A stretch of DNA of 64,000 nucleotides from Acanthococcus lagerstroemiae (GCA_031841125.1 CM063109.1:596321-660320); one strand, 5' to 3'. Numbered from the stretch's first letter, positions 21,451 to 34,260 are shown. Made by a program: numbers and translations. Notes: generated by a model not told the origin, from the sequence alone.

Positions 21451-22399
21451 CTGGGGATAAACCCAAAACCGTGCATACGAGATAAAATTATGGATTTTAT
21501 ATATATTATTGCTAAGAAAATATGTTTATATGCTGTATTTGTATGGAAACTATATAATCATTTTTCAATCGAACTTTAGAGTTTAGTATATGTCCTCAAA
21601 AGGAAAAGGGTGAGAAAAGAGCACCTTAAGAGCAGAGGGTATTTTCATTTTTGAACAGACAATAAATAACTTACGTCACGACTTTAAAACTACCAGCGGT
21701 TAGACAAATTCACAGAGTTGAAAATCATTTCAGAAAAGGTAATCTTATGATATTTTTAGTGAAACTCTTTCATTGTCAAAGTTCTTATGAAGCCTCCTTT
21801 TTTTGGGCGTTGTAAGATGATACATTGTTGATGATTAAACCAAGTTCAAACTGAAGGGGAGCTTCATAAGCCAAGGTTTAAAATATGAGGGAATTTTCGC
21901 CCCCCTTAGGAGGTGGGGCTCAAACAAGTTCAAAATCCGTCCGAAATCAAAGTGTTATAACCTTTCGAATATGACATTATTTTTTCGATTCAGCTCATTC
22001 TATGGGTTTAAAATTTGAAATTTCAAGTTACATTACCCCGTTCCTCTAAATTTATGATTTTAAAGCCATAGGATAGAGATTATTTACTCATAAGTCGTTA
22101 TTTGAAAGAAGGACGTTCAAAGGAAACTGCTATAATTTAGAATAGAGAAAAAATAACAAAAAACGATTCTGGAGAAAATGCAGGGAAAATTAGCACTTCT
22201 CAATTTTCATGGGGAAATTTCGTCTTGTCAGTTAACCGTAACACCCCCCCCCCCTCTTAGGGGGCATCTGGAGGAAGAACCGTGTTGTCAAAAATATTCC
22301 TAATATTTGACCCCCAACAATCCCACCAACACAACTACTCATCTACGCAAACTCATTAGCCCTTTTTACACCCTATTCCTCAAGGAATCTCTTCCTTGT

Positions 22400-22403
<4 letters not shown>
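21451..22403. other. unassigned DNA
   Basis: AT-rich, with a C-run at about 22244-22255. No credible gene. Confidence 0.45.

Positions 22404-22439
<36 letters not shown>
22404..22439. repeat. (CT)n microsatellite at a LINE 5' junction
   Basis: About 18 CT units directly before the first LINE-derived sequence at 22440, as at 49053-49236. Confidence 0.95.
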
Positions 22440-22443
<4 letters not shown>

Positions 22444-24598
22444 TTCTCCTCACCGTGGATGCCCATTCTCAGTACAGTAATTAAAACTAGCAATGAAAAA
22501 ATAATAAATAAAAAATTAAATCCTGCCCCGGATCATGATTTTATCTCATACCCCATAGTCAAGAAACTCCATCGATGAAGCCTTCACTTATTTAATTCAC
22601 GCATCTACAATCCCCTCTGCTCCAGGTCCCTTGTTTCAGAGGATTGGAACACCTTTCTGGTTGCCCCAATCCCAAGAAGGAATTAAACAAGTTTAGGCCA
22701 ATAGACCTTGGCCTCCTGCCTAAACAGCAGATTCAAACACTGGTTTGAATTTCAGAATATTCTCCCAGATAACATATGCAGTTTTAAGCCCCTCAGACAC
22801 ACTAGAAATTATTTCGAATCTAACCCTTGGCATGCACTTCGCTTGTAGTCGTGAGGAATACCTAATAACAACCTTCCTTTACACCAAGTCTGCTTACGAT
22901 ATAGTATACCTCCATACTCTCCGTCGCATTCTTACTAAAATCAATCTTTTCTCCTACTTTTCGAACTTTGTTATTTCCCTATTCACTAACAGCAAAATTA
23001 TCATCAAAAACGGTACTATCCATTTGGACAGACTGGTTTTCTTAGGTCTCCCTCAGCATTCCTCCTTGTCCTCTACATTGTGTAATATTGACTTTTCCAG
23101 AAACATTCCCCAACACTTTCTAGTCATCGATAGGCAGCTTTACAGACGACCTAGTGGTCCAATCGTCCCACAGGGATTCATCATTAGCAGCCTTCATTAA
23201 GCAACCCACCGTCTCCTAAATTAAACATGTTCTATATTCCCACAATATGTATCATTTTCTCCCAACAAATCTGCCTCTCTGGTCTTCTCCCCCGGACCGT
23301 TCAATCCAGCTGATGCTTCATTAGCATGCCATGATGGAACTATCCCTGTCAGGTCTTTAACCAGATACCTGAGCTACTTACTCGACTCTAGGTTAACGTG
23401 GATCTAACACATCACAAAACCAGCAACCAAAGCCCCTTCTCAGCTAACATATTCTGAGTAATGTCCCCATCGGACAGAGAAGAAAACCCCAGTACATTCA
23501 CTTTATTGTACAAATATATCATCAGACCCAGGCTTGAGTATGGATCAGCCTTCTGTCGCTCGACCTCGAAATCTCTCTTCTACAAACACAACACCATTCA
23601 AAAGACGTGCCAAAGGTCAATCGTAAAAGCGCTCCCTTCTTCCCCAATACACGCTCTTCGAGCAGAAACTAACATGACCCCTCTTTCAATACACGCGGAA
23701 AGCACATCATGTCAAATTTCCTCATTCAAGCACTTCCAACTCTTCTTCAAATATTCCCCCACAAGGTCAAGACAATCCTTCCTTCATGGAGACTTTCTGC
23801 CTACAAACACCCACTGTTTTGTCGTGAATGGACTCATGCCAAAGATAATCCGTAGAACTCACACTCTTGGCCTCCATGTCAGCTGTCATCTCTCAGATAA
23901 CAACGTGTTACTGACGATCCCCTTCCTACTCCTTCATCCTACTCCGAACATCTCTACCTCAACTGCTTTCAAATCCATAATGAAAAACCTTATCTGATAC
24001 CTCCCCAGTGTTCACAGAGGGCTCCCATTCTCAATTTAAAGCTACGGTAGGCGTCTCTTTTCCCCTCCTTTACCAATCTCCCTCATCTCCACCATCCGCT
24101 TCCCATCAACCCCATAACGAAATAGCTGCTATATCCTGAGAGCCATAAAACACATCCTCTCTCACCTACGCCCGGCCGAATTTCTAATAGCCTCCAATTC
24201 TCTTAGAGCTCATCGGAGCCTTCATGATCCACCATATTCGAAATCGAACAGAATATTACCTTCCATATCCGACCTCTAAAATATTAACTCCACCCGATAT
24301 TCCTACATTTTTCGTTTCCCTTAGACTACGGACATGGCGGAATTCCAGGAAACGAAACGGCAGACAGATTGTCCCACCTCCTGCCCACAACTTACCCCCC
24401 TCCTCTCAAAAAAGAGAAACTTGCCCTGATAACTTAATTACACGTTAGGCGAGGACCTCTACTCCACTCAATGGAGTCATTTGTACTCAACTAGCTCCTA
24501 CCACATTCCTTCCTCGAGAGGAAAAACATTTGCCAAATCTCTTGGCTCAGATTGGGCCACTTCTGCCTCCCCTGTTCTAGGATGTCTTTGATTAGTTG
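22440..24598 (+). pseudogene. decayed LINE with reverse transcriptase and RNase H (I/LOA/R1-type)
   Basis: Successive frames show, in order: a pre-RT segment ending near 22575; an RT core at 22745-23200 with TKSAYDIVYLHTLRRIL (the F/Y-D catalytic block) and GLPQHSSLSSTLCNI (normally LPQGSxLSPxLFN); a post-RT block, YIIRPRLEYGSAF, near 23515; and in another frame near 24330 the RNase H end GHGGIPGNETADRLS. Order and spacing fit LINE clades that carry RNase H. The YADD box is not found. Several frameshifts and stops make it non-functional. The 5' end is lost at the (CT)n tract and the 3' end meets the solo LTR at 24603. Confidence 0.8.
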
Positions 24599-24602
24599 GT
24601 TG

Positions 24603-25555
24603 TGTTACGTACGCGCGTACTCTGTTTACTCGGGCGAGAAAATACTTCAAGATTCCACCACCGCTAGAAGCATAGTCGAGCGCTGCGACACAAAACCGGG
24701 TCTCGCGTTTCGGTTATTGAGAGAACAATTTTTGTGTTGCGCGAACTGACTTCGTACCGCGAGGGTGATTTCGTGGTGCGAGGGTGGTTCGTTTGCTACT
24801 CGAGGATGAAGTCTGTTGCTCCTACCTATTTAACTACCCGGAGAAATTAGGGTAGCCAAGCCAACTCGGGCAAGCTTCTTGCGAAGGCATTTATTGCTAC
24901 TAGCACTTCTGGCTTCCTTACGATCAGCTGCGAGCGCTTTACTGGTTACTGGTGAACCCCAGCTCTTCTCCTTACATTTGCCCTTCCTCGAGTCTTCCTC
25001 TGTGTACTGTATGCGCTTTACTGGTTACCGGTGAACCCCGAGTCCTCTCCCGTCAGCACGCTTTACTGGCTACCGGTGAACCCTGACCATCCTTCGGCGC
25101 GCTTTACTGGCTACCAGTGAACCCCGAACTCCTCCTGACTGCTGGCATTCCACTGCCTTCACCGTTGCCAGTGCCACTAGGGAGTATCCGCATCGTGCCT
25201 CGACTGTGTTTCGCACTGTGTAGTTGTTAATGCGTGATCAGGGAGCATTCGCGACCCCTCCCCCTTGTGTGTGTTGTTTAAACATTTGCTAGTTTTTTTT
25301 TCTCGCTGTCGTGCTCGTTCTTCTCGCCGCGACCTTAGTTCGTTGTTCTTAGTGTAAATACTTGCGTGAATATACCTATCTCTATCAACCCCCTGTGTCA
25401 TTATTTGCCGTGCTAATTTTCGTGTTGAAATGCCCGCGTTCTGGAGCTTACGCTCCCGCAATGTGCCCCGCGAGGTCACCCATCCTCGCGACTTCAGTGC
25501 TCGAACTCCCCCGGAAAGCGCATCTCGCTGGCCCCCGCGGTCCCGAAACGCAACA
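24603..25555 (+). mobile_element. solo LTR, copy C, TSD GTTG
   Basis: Complete 953-bp LTR from TGTTACGTACGCGCG to CCCGAAACGCAACA. GTTG lies immediately outside both ends (24599-24602 and 25556-25559). Four U3 repeat units lie at about 24929, 25012, 25055 and 25099 with TTACTGGTTACYGGTGAACC cores, against six in copy A. No gag or pol is adjacent. It inserted between the + LINE relic and the - LINE relic and provides the reference for the family. Confidence 0.9.
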
Positions 25556-25559
25556 GTTG

Positions 25560-26830
25560 TTTTTTGTAAGTATTTGTTGTTCCCCTGATTATTTTCCTAA
25601 TTTGTTTGTTCATGAGGCAGATTTCTATTTTTCCTTTGCTGATTTTGATTTTTTATGAAGAGTTTGTTCCTTTTTTTATATAGTTGATTTAATTCGGTCC
25701 TATTTTCGTTTTTTGATGTGTTGGTTATCGGCAGTTTTGGTTCTTTTTTTTTGTTTTTGTATAGCCTGTTTAATTTTTTCTGTAAGTACTTTTCATCGAT
25801 ATTTTTGTAGTTTTCATCCATATCGTTTTCAAGTAGTTCCGTTAGAAAGTTTTCGTACCTTGAGGAGTTTTGGTGCTTTGTAAATTGGTTTGGCTTATGT
25901 GTTTGCGTTTGATGGTTAATTTATCTATTTTCATTTCGCATTGTATGGGTCTGTGCTCTGAGAGACATTGAAAATTTTTTAGTACATCAAAATTCGTAAT
26001 GTTATTGAGATTACATGGAGCGAGTATGTACTTAGTCTATTTGGTTCTTGGATTTGAGGTTTGGCGATATCTAGGTGTATCTGTTATTTTCCCCCTTTTT
26101 AAATAATGTATTTATTATTTTTAGTTCATTTTCCTAACAGAACCTGAGAAATCTCCATGATCTCTTGTTTCTTACTCCATGGCAATAATTACCTATGTAT
26201 TTCGATTCTTCCCGTTCTTTTTGTCCTGTTAAAGTCTCCTAATACCCAGGTATGCGTTTTTTTGTTTTGTGGGATTTTATTTAATGTTTCATCTAGATGA
26301 GAGTAGAAATTCTTCTATCTATTTCTGTATCTGAGGCCACTGAGGTAGCGGTGTGTATACCTGCACAAGTATTAAGAGTACTTCGTTCCTAAAACTTGGC
26401 AATTTGATAATTGACACTTTTATCTCTTTGATGTATTGTTTTAATGTTGGTTTGATAAGGAAGCCCACTCTCCTCGTTGGCCTTTTTTACTATCTGAATG
26501 GAACAGGATGATGCCTTTTTTTGTTACTAGTAATCTTTCATTTGGTCGTCTTACTTCAGATATTCCCAGAATTTGGAGTTTATAAAATTATTGAATGTCG
26601 TCTCTAGTTCTAAAAGCGTGTCATAAGTCTTAATAATTGATCTGACGTTGAATGTTCCTATTTTTATTGATTTGTTGTCTAGTTTGTTGTTGTCATTGAT
26701 GGTGTTCTGGTAGTTGCTGTCGTTGGTGGCGTTATGGTTATTGTTCTTACCTGTTATTAATGTCGTTGTTATTATTATTAGTTGTCTGTTTAGTATTGGT
26801 TCTGTTGTTGCAAGTTCTGGTATCACTCTT
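25560..26830 (-). pseudogene. LINE ORF2 remnant, APE endonuclease domain
   Basis: Minus-strand frames start at 26826 and soon show KIGTFNVRSI, the conserved opening of APE-type LINE endonucleases. Downstream frames have KGIILFHSDSKK near 26500, the GDFN motif near 26240, and at 25821-25597 a Lys/Asn-rich segment of the endonuclease-RT linker type. Multiple frameshifts and stops separate these blocks. The reverse transcriptase that should follow is absent because the sequence ends at the solo LTR. It belongs with the ORF1 remnant at 27130-28222. Confidence 0.72.
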
Positions 26831-27287
26831 ACGCTCTGACGAGTTTGTGGAAATTAATTGTTTTTCTATTACCTGTTTCTTGGAAAAGAGATCAATGTTT
26901 GTACTTACCTGGGTGACTGACGGGTGTGTGGTCTTAATCGCCCTTGCTGACCAGGCAGAGCTGGGCGATAGGAGTGTGGGTTTCTGTTCTATTTTGCGCT
27001 GTTAGTCTTAAAGTTAACTTTAAAATTATCCAGCGTGGTCTGGAGCCGTTTTGGGAACGCTGGTTTATTGCTGCTGCTGCATGTTCTGATTTCCGTGGTC
27101 TCTTTTTGAATCTATCCTTAATCTCAGTCTTTTTACTTACGTTGAGGCTCCTTTTTCTTCTGCAGTCCTCTTCTTCCCTGGAGTATTGGCGTTGCTATTA
27201 GGTTGCTGTGATAGGGGCTGCTCTGTTATGTCTGTCACTGTGATTCGATATGCGATCCCATTGTAGATGCCCTGGTTGGGCCATCTG

Positions 27288-27519
27288 CAGTGGCGGATCA
27301 AAAAAAAATTTTCACTCGCTTTTCCACTTATTTTAGCCACCGATGTTTTTAATGACAGTAGCGCTCATACAGCACAGTTCGTGAATACATATCGCGTTAT
27401 CAATGAATCAACATTATCACTTATCAACAATCATGCATTCATGCTTAAAATTTTGTTTGCTCTTTTTTTCTCCAACATTTAGCCCCCCCCCCCCAAGTGT
27501 AATCCTGGATCCGCCACTG
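27288..27519. mobile_element. 232-bp hAT MITE in LINE ORF1
   Basis: Starts CAGTGGCGGATCA and ends CTGGATCCGCCACTG. Octamers GCCATCTG (27280-27287) and GCCTTCTG (27520-27527) match at 7 of 8. A long C-run sits at 27482-27494 near the right end. Confidence 0.86.
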
Positions 27520-28092
27520 GCCTTCTGTATCCTGTTCTTCGTCTTCTATATCCTCCTGGTTTAGTGTTGTTAAAAGTTCTTCTATAGAGCGAATTCGTTG
27601 GTAACCTTCTTGACTGGTAGGTTGTCATCTTTTCTTGCATGAACTATTCCCTTTTTGGTCCAAACATATACTTTACTATACCTTCTCGTTGTAACTCTTT
27701 TGCACACGACAATAACTTTTTCATGTATGGTGTAAGATGGTTGGAACAGAAGATTGGGGTGGCTGGTTCCAGGTTAAGACAGTCGCTCCAGAGTTTGTTA
27801 GTCTTCGACATTTTTATCATTTGGCCTACCACATCACGATTGACTAACTTCACAGTAATATCTGGTATATCTGTTTTGGCGAATAATCTGTGGGCGGCCA
27901 TGATGCTGCTGTTTGTAATTTCAATGTTCCAGCGTTTGGCAAGGTTGGTGACAATGCCACGTACATATTCTTCTTTATATTTTGGTATTCCACTGATTAT
28001 GAGGTTGTTACAGCGGTTGTATTGTTCTAATAGTGTTTTCCTCTCTAAACTGGTTTATGGCGTTGTCTTTTTCTTGATTTTTGATTTTCAAG

Positions 28093-28150
28093 GAGCGCAC
28101 CTTGTCTGCTAGATCATTGAGCAGCTCGATCTAGCAGACAAGGTGCGCTC
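28093..28150. repeat. perfect 23-bp inverted repeat, 12-nt loop
   Basis: Arm 28093-28115 (GAGCGCACCTTGTCTGCTAG then ATC) is the exact reverse complement of 28128-28150. It lies inside the LINE ORF1 coiled-coil region, where one arm keeps the coding sense and the other reads it backwards. An inverted duplication of coding sequence best explains it. Confidence 0.93.
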
Positions 28151-28222
28151 AATTTTCTCTTCCATCTCTATCGTTTTGTAATCTATGGTTGGGTTGGCGA
28201 TAGTTTGGATCGCGGTGTTCAT

Positions 28223-29060
28223 GCGAAAGCGTTTTAAGGGGGAAGGGAGAACCCGATTCGTTGGCATACCTGCGTAGTGCGTACTAGGGCACCTGTTACA
28301 GCCTTGATTCTGCGCGCGTCGATTAGTCTGTAGAGCTGATGCAAGTTGGTGGCTCGGTCTCCGGGTTGAGGGGTATGCTAAACCGGTTTAGTCCTACAGG
28401 CGGCCTGCGATACACGCTGGTACTCGGCAAGTCGATTGGAAGATCTCCAAGCGACGTGAATTTTCCTGTTCGTGAGTTCAGAGCCGAATTGGCCGCTACG
28501 GCCGTACGTACCAATTTTTCACGTTGTGGGTAAGACGTCGCCGATCCACTGAGCACACTCTACGACACCAGTATCAATTTTTCCGCACAATAACTAGTAC
28601 TTCGCGGACTTTGGGCAAAAATAGAAGGATAGCACGTTTACACTGCGAATGTGCTCAGCTAACGTGACCTTGGCCTGTTGAAATGAAACTCCGCACAGTC
28701 GTGCTACAATTTACAATTAAGTCAGAACATAGGCGTGTCTACCAGGTGTGCCGAGTGTGCTTGAGCACACTCTACTTTTTCTAGATTTTTCCCCCTCCGT
28801 TAATTCAGTCACGATAATATAAAATATTATTCATTTTTCATTTTCATTAAAAATTAGAGCTAATCCTAGGTCAAATTTGGAATTTGCCAAAGTTGCAACA
28901 CTGACTATCAAAAATATAATTTTAATTTGCTATCGGCTTGGAGTGTTCTCTTCCTACCTATCAGCAGGAGTGGACAATCCTGCTTTTGGCACATCCTACT
29001 CAGAAGGTCCGGACACGCTTATGAGTCAGAAGCAAGGGTACAGAAATGCAAAAGATAGTG
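28223..29060. other. LINE 5' region and unassigned DNA
   Basis: 28223 to about 28560 is probably the 5' untranslated or early coding part of the minus LINE; a 77-codon minus ORF has no known motif. Beyond it, GAGTGTGCTTGAGCACACTC near 28753 is a palindrome-like stretch, possibly a MITE end. Confidence 0.4.
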
Positions 29061-29230
29061 CAGGGGCGAAACAAGGGGGGGTTACACCCCCAGGGTCTTC
29101 AGTGCAGTCGGAAAATTCGGCAAATCGTAAAGTTTACTGGCCACTCGGCAAAATATTCATTTTCAATTCATTTTATTCGGCAAATTTTCAGTTGTCACTC
29201 CCCTAGAAAAAACAGCTAGTTTCGCCCCTG
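29061..29230. mobile_element. 170-bp MITE with CAGGGGCGAAAC TIRs
   Basis: Left end CAGGGGCGAAACAAG and right end CTAGTTTCGCCCCTG are inverted repeats. The interior has a G-run, a C-run and TCGGCAAA words. The flanks do not give a clean 8-bp duplication. Confidence 0.7.
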
Positions 29231-29299
29231 TGTAGGAGTACATCAAGAAGATCACGTCTGGAGGCAATCACAGACACAAAGTCAAAAATAGCATACACT

Positions 29300-29950
29300 A
29301 CATGTACATTTCCTTAAGCGGACAAAATAGTAGTTTCCACAACGTGTGGCTTGAGGGGCGTACTCACGGGTCAGTGTTCTGTTCATACTTGTGTTGGCGT
29401 GTCGAGTAACTAATAAGGCCGTTCCGACGACGCCAAAAGGCTGAAGGCTTGGTGAACTGCGAGCGGCGGAAGGGACCAATCGTTGGAACGCGTCAAGCCA
29501 AACTCCGTGGAAACTAGGTTTGAATGAGATATGAAATTTAGTCCATCTAGGCATGTTCACAGTAAGATGAAATGTGTTACCTTTGACAATTCCTTAAACG
29601 GACGGTACTCATTGTAATTTCACCCCATAAAAACGTACATCAGACACCTCGATTTTACTAACTCTTAAACGGACATTTGAAAATTTCCAGACAGTTCCTG
29701 CAGATGGCGGCACATCTGCATTTTTCTGAACACACCAAGATACACACAAGACTGAAAAAGTCTCCTAACTGAAATAAAAACGGAAATCGTTCAAAATTTG
29801 TGTACAGACATCTATGACCGCTTAGTACCGGGTGTATATCTCAGAATTAAGTAAGGTCATACTCGTATGTCAGAGGCCATGTCCGCTTACTTATACGAAC
29901 AGTCAAGTCGGATAGCACACTATTTTCTGAGTTGTTAAGCCGGACCAATA
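29300..29950. repeat. cluster of TTAARCGGAC words
   Basis: CCTTAAGCGGAC, CCTTAAACGGAC, CTTAAACGGACA, TGTCCGCTTAC and GTTAAGCCGGAC occur over about 620 bp in both orientations, matching the word cluster at 20840-21450. Confidence 0.5.
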
Positions 29951-31489
29951 TGACACTCTCGCTGTTCGATTCAAAATCGCAGAGCGTATTCTAAGAAAAT
30001 TTTGGAGGGGCACATACATAGGTCATTGAATTTTTTTTTACTTTTTACTGCTCCCGCAATACATACACATGTACCGACTGACACACATTAACAATGCATC
30101 TTGTGTACTGCGTAGGCAAGTATAGACTTGCTCGTTGACACGCTCAGTTGCTCAGATTATGTTATGAGATTTTCGCGTCCATATGCCTGCGTCAAATCCG
30201 AATACGTTTGGTTTATGGTTTATTAAGTCATGTCTGCATACTTTCGCTACCAAATATTTTTATTTGTACATTTCGTGGAAATGAAAGACGGTTTTAGGTA
30301 TTTTTTACTCTATTGAATTTCATGAAATTTTTATTGTTTCATGATTGTTTTTTGTCGTTTGAGTATAATAAAAATTGTTTAAATGTTCAAATTTTTGAAA
30401 CTGCACAATTTCTTTTTGGAGCTGCACAAAATGTGCGGGCTGCACGTTAGAATACGCCCTGAGCCTAGGCGACGTAACCGTGACCAGGTTCGCTAGTGTC
30501 GACCTCCTGAAAAGGTGATCAAGGTTGATGTTTCCATAAGAAGACGTGTAAAGTTGGTATACTTTGAAGCTTCCGTAATTGCTGAAAATAGGTTTTCTTG
30601 AGTCATATAACATGGCAGATTAAAGCTTGAAGTCTCTAGTTTATGATGAAAGGTAATTTAATGCACTTTATCCGCTCTAATTGGATGAATAAGTTGATTT
30701 CCAAATTACTGTTTTTTCTTATGGACGTTTACCATTGGTACAAAACGCGCTTGTAAACAACTAATACATGGAAAATGGAGTAGTTTCCAGTTCATAAAGG
30801 AAAACTAGGGACCTCAATCTCTAAATTCATCTGTTATAAGCCACAAGAAAACATTTTATTGATTAGAAAAAGCGAATTCAAGTTATATGCATTCTTATGG
30901 TGATAATGTCCACGATCACCTTTACAGCGCAGACTACCAATTTTGGAAACTCTCGGTTACGCCGCCTATGAGAGATAACGTTCTTTTCACACCAAGTCAA
31001 CTCAACTCGATTTCGCAATAAGCAGTAACGCAGCTCGAAGGGAAATTCATAATTAAGAGAAAAAAATATTATTCTCAACATAGAATTAAAATTCAAGAGG
31101 AATCTAAATTTAAAATATTAATTCCAAACCTTCATTCTGTGTTGGAGCTGGCTGATCCACCTAAAACTGGAAACAAAATAAGAAAAAACATTGTTCCCGT
31201 TAGTTTCAATGAGAAAAAGCTGAAAATAAAACACTGGAAGATATAAGAACGCTGTCAAAGTTCAGTGGCTGCTGAATTCTAAAAACGATCGAGGACGCTA
31301 AGAGTCCTCAAATTATTACTCTCCGAAGTATCATGCTACTGAAAACGTGGGAAGAAACTAACCAAATTTCGGATTATGCAGCTACTCAATACTGTCTCAT
31401 CTAATAAGCGTATCTAGACCACTAAAGAAAGTATTATTACTTTTAATATACGTGCATTTCCAAATATAGAGAACAGTACCAAGACCAAA
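29951..31489. other. unassigned AT-rich DNA
   Basis: No gene recognised. The minus ORF at 30613-30320 has no known motif. The last part may belong to repeat family Y. Confidence 0.4.
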
Positions 31490-31950
31490 CTGTAGGCCTA
31501 ATAAGATGAGGCATAACACGACTTTTCTCCTGAAATGTTGAAAAATTAGATCTCCAAAGTAAGATCAACATCAAATTCCAGCATCGATCGCTCAAAAGAT
31601 GAAAAGAAAACTGAGGCGCCACGTGTATCCTAACTGAAATTACGCATTTTCTAAATCGACGAACTATTCTGAGGTTCCATATTGACCGTTTAGGCACTCA
31701 AAATAGGATTTCAAAATTGAAAAACTATCGAAAACGATGATCACAAATATTTTGACCATCATAAATCTGATCTTCCCTGAAGCTTGTATAATTTTACAGG
31801 CTCATGAAATCACAAACGATCTCATGTAGAGAGCCTAAAATTCTGCAATGATTAAACTGTACAAGAAACTCTTCAAACTCACTGAATCGACCATAACTAC
31901 GTCGGCATTTTCTCCTGCCATCTTCTTCAAAACGTTAGGTAAAAGAAATA
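31490..31950. repeat. dispersed repeat family Y, copy 1
   Basis: It is the inverse of 37240-37700. Shared landmarks are GATCGCTCAAAAGATGAAAA, CTATCGAAAACGATGATCA and ACGTTAGGTAAAAGAAATAA. No coding capacity is seen. Confidence 0.7.
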
Positions 31951-32245
31951 AACCTAACAATAATTCCAAATTACTTGTTAGAACATAGCACAAGCTTTTC
32001 AGAGAGGCCTAAAAATTGGAAAGTGTAATAGTTCGTCGATTATAAAGAAGCCAGCAATCTTTAAGCTCTCAAATTTTTGACTTGTAAAGTCGAGAAATAC
32101 TTGGTTTCTAATTTGGCGGCAACTTCTCAAAAATGTAGGCTAGAATATGCCGGTTCTGTTTGAATCGTATTATCTGTGATTCAGGTTTTAACCCTGTGAC
32201 GTCAGAATATCCACAGAGTTAAGTCGAACACGTAAAGTTTTCGAC

Positions 32246-34260
32246 ACTGACTCCCCCCCCCTTCTCCAACCCAATGGACTGGTGGTCAGGGCCAGAGGTC
32301 AGCACTCTGGGAGCACTAAACAGGGGAGAATTAAGTTACCTTTCCAGTAGGATAAAACTCAATTCTTTCTAGCTTAACTAGTCGATGGAGCCGGATCTTC
32401 ATGTCGATTAGTAGGTAGTTGGTTTACTGTTCTAATAACGGTGCGACCGCCTGAGCGAATATGAGCTAAGGCCTGCTGCTTGTCTACGCTAATTATATAA
32501 CACCAGTGACGAATCCTCTGGTCATTCTAGTCATTCAGAGAATGACCAGACAAAATTGGGGGAAATGAAATTTAATAATATCTTAAAATACAAACAATTT
32601 AACCATTAATGTTGAAATATACAATTTCAGATTATATACTATTTTGAAATCATGCGAGCTTCAAACGACGCTGGTAATTCTCTCAAAATGCTGAATGACT
32701 TCGTTGTTCCTAACGTACGGGAAAATGATATTCGCGCATGCGCATACAAGCTACCCAGCACGCATTCTTGTACGTCAAGTCATTCTACGATTACAGAGAA
32801 TGACTTCGTTCCACACATCATGACATCGTTATTCAGAAGGTGTGCAGCTGAGTCTCTTATGAATTTTTCAATAATTACGTTTAATCCCCACACCTACTCC
32901 TAGTTAGAATTTATTATTATAGTACCAGAGGCGAAACTTGGTTCTTAGTTTGGGGGAGGAGGTGGAGAAGGAAAATTTGCCGACAAATATTTTTTGAAAA
33001 CTAAAAATTCGCCGACAAAAAAGAGTTTTTAAATCAGAATATTTTTTGATTGAAAAAAAATCAAAATTTGCCGACTGCCAAATTACTGGGGGTGTTTTAC
33101 CCTCGTCCCCCACCCTCCCCATAGTATCGTCCCTGCAAATGCAGATTGGAATCTTATCCCCCAAGCACTCACATCTGTGCAACCTAATCTGGGAAAGTAA
33201 GCTGGAAGGATGTTAGGAATACTTGAGAGGAACATACAACTTCCTTTACACATTAAGGCGGTCATTATTTCCTCTTGGCTTATTTTTTTCTGAATTTCCT
33301 CTGATTCGTCTCCTAAATTTGTTCCAATAAAATAAAATTTTAAAAAAATGTATGTAAAGTTTCAAGTCAATTTAGATTTTCATAAAATATTCAACTTTCT
33401 CAAATTTCAGTCTCTAGGTCAAACAGAGGAACTAGTAAAAACAGAATAGTCATTATAAAATTCGAAATTTAACGTTTGCTACTGACTTTCAGCTTTTCGA
33501 AATGTCTTCCACATTTCAGCTCTGTTTCAACCTTTCTGATAACATTTGATACGCAGCTTGAAGCCCTCGGCTTTTCCCTGACTAGTCCTCGAATAGGAGT
33601 CCAGGGTACTCCACTTTCAGAAACGAAATTTGACTTTCAATTTGAGGATTTGGGGGAGGTGGAGAAGAAATATTTGCCGGCAAATATTTTTTGAAAACTA
33701 AAAATTCACTAACAAAATTTTTAAAAAATTAAAAATTTGCCGATTTTTTAATCGAAATATTTTTTAATTGAAGAAAATTTAAAAATCAAATGAAAAATTT
33801 TAATGAACAGATTCAAAATTTGCCGACTGCCAAATTACTGGGGGAGGGGGGGTCAACCCTCCGCACTCCTTATAGTTTTGTACCTGTATAGTACGATGTT
33901 TTGTCATGGAGAATGACCTAGAAAATAACCAGGATTCGCCACTGTATAACATCATACTTCCACTCAACCTTTAGAGCACTAGGCTCCTTGACCAAGACAA
34001 CTTCTCCCTTACGAGGAGTAAAGGCTTTAGAGCCTTTCTTAGGTGCATGTCCAGAACTATGCCTTTCTCTCAAAGAGATGAAGGTAGAGATTTCGAAATG
34101 CGACCCAAAATGCCTCCACTACACCTAAAGTTTGTCCCCAGGCACTCAGTAAAGTCTCCGAAGTAGATGGGAGACGCGACATGGAAACTTCTAGGTTAAT
34201 GTTCGTGTTGACAGTATGTAGTCTCATCAGGATGCGATCAAATAACACGACAAAAAGGCG
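32246..34260 (-). pseudogene. BEL/Pao pol remnant: integrase C-terminus and 3' LTR start
   Basis: On the minus strand 34248-33945 encodes a frame with VVEAFWVAFRNLYLHL and, in another frame, FTPRKGEVVLVKE and WKYD. The reading resumes at 32503-32390 with ALAHIRSGGRTVIRTVNQL. This is the BEL/Pao integrase C-terminal layout (eaFW..YL.sLRE, GdvVLi, RpvnrLyPLE). A hAT element at 32504-33944 splits the coding sequence. Downstream lies a polypurine tract (minus strand of 32251-32266) followed by TGTCGAAAAC at 32246, a likely 3' LTR start. Upstream RT and protease are absent. The host element is dead. Confidence 0.78.
32504..33944. mobile_element. 1.44-kb non-autonomous hAT element in BEL/Pao
   Basis: Left end CAGTGACGAATCCTCTGG and, reversed, right end CAGTGGCGAATCCTGGTT are TIRs that both continue into GGTCATTC-type sequence. 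Flanks TATAACAC (32496-32503) and TATAACAT (33945-33952) match at 7 of 8. Inside are two tandem copies of the family X block (32926-33350 and 33400-33890) and repeated GTCATTC words near the left end. No transposase is encoded. Confidence 0.88.

Larger units (their letters stand above)
27130..28222 (-). pseudogene. LINE ORF1 remnant with FP25-like domain
   Basis: A start codon at 28222 opens a short frame that stops within an inverted repeat at 28093-28150. Another frame continues with a coiled-coil-like stretch, then NNLIISGIPK near 28000 and a Met-started ORF at 27901-27644 containing FCSNHLTPYMKKLLSCA. These blocks are typical of insect LINE ORF1 proteins related to the baculovirus FP25 family, which bind RNA or single-stranded DNA. 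A hAT MITE at 27288-27519 interrupts the 3' portion. Frameshifts and stops make it non-functional. Confidence 0.7.
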
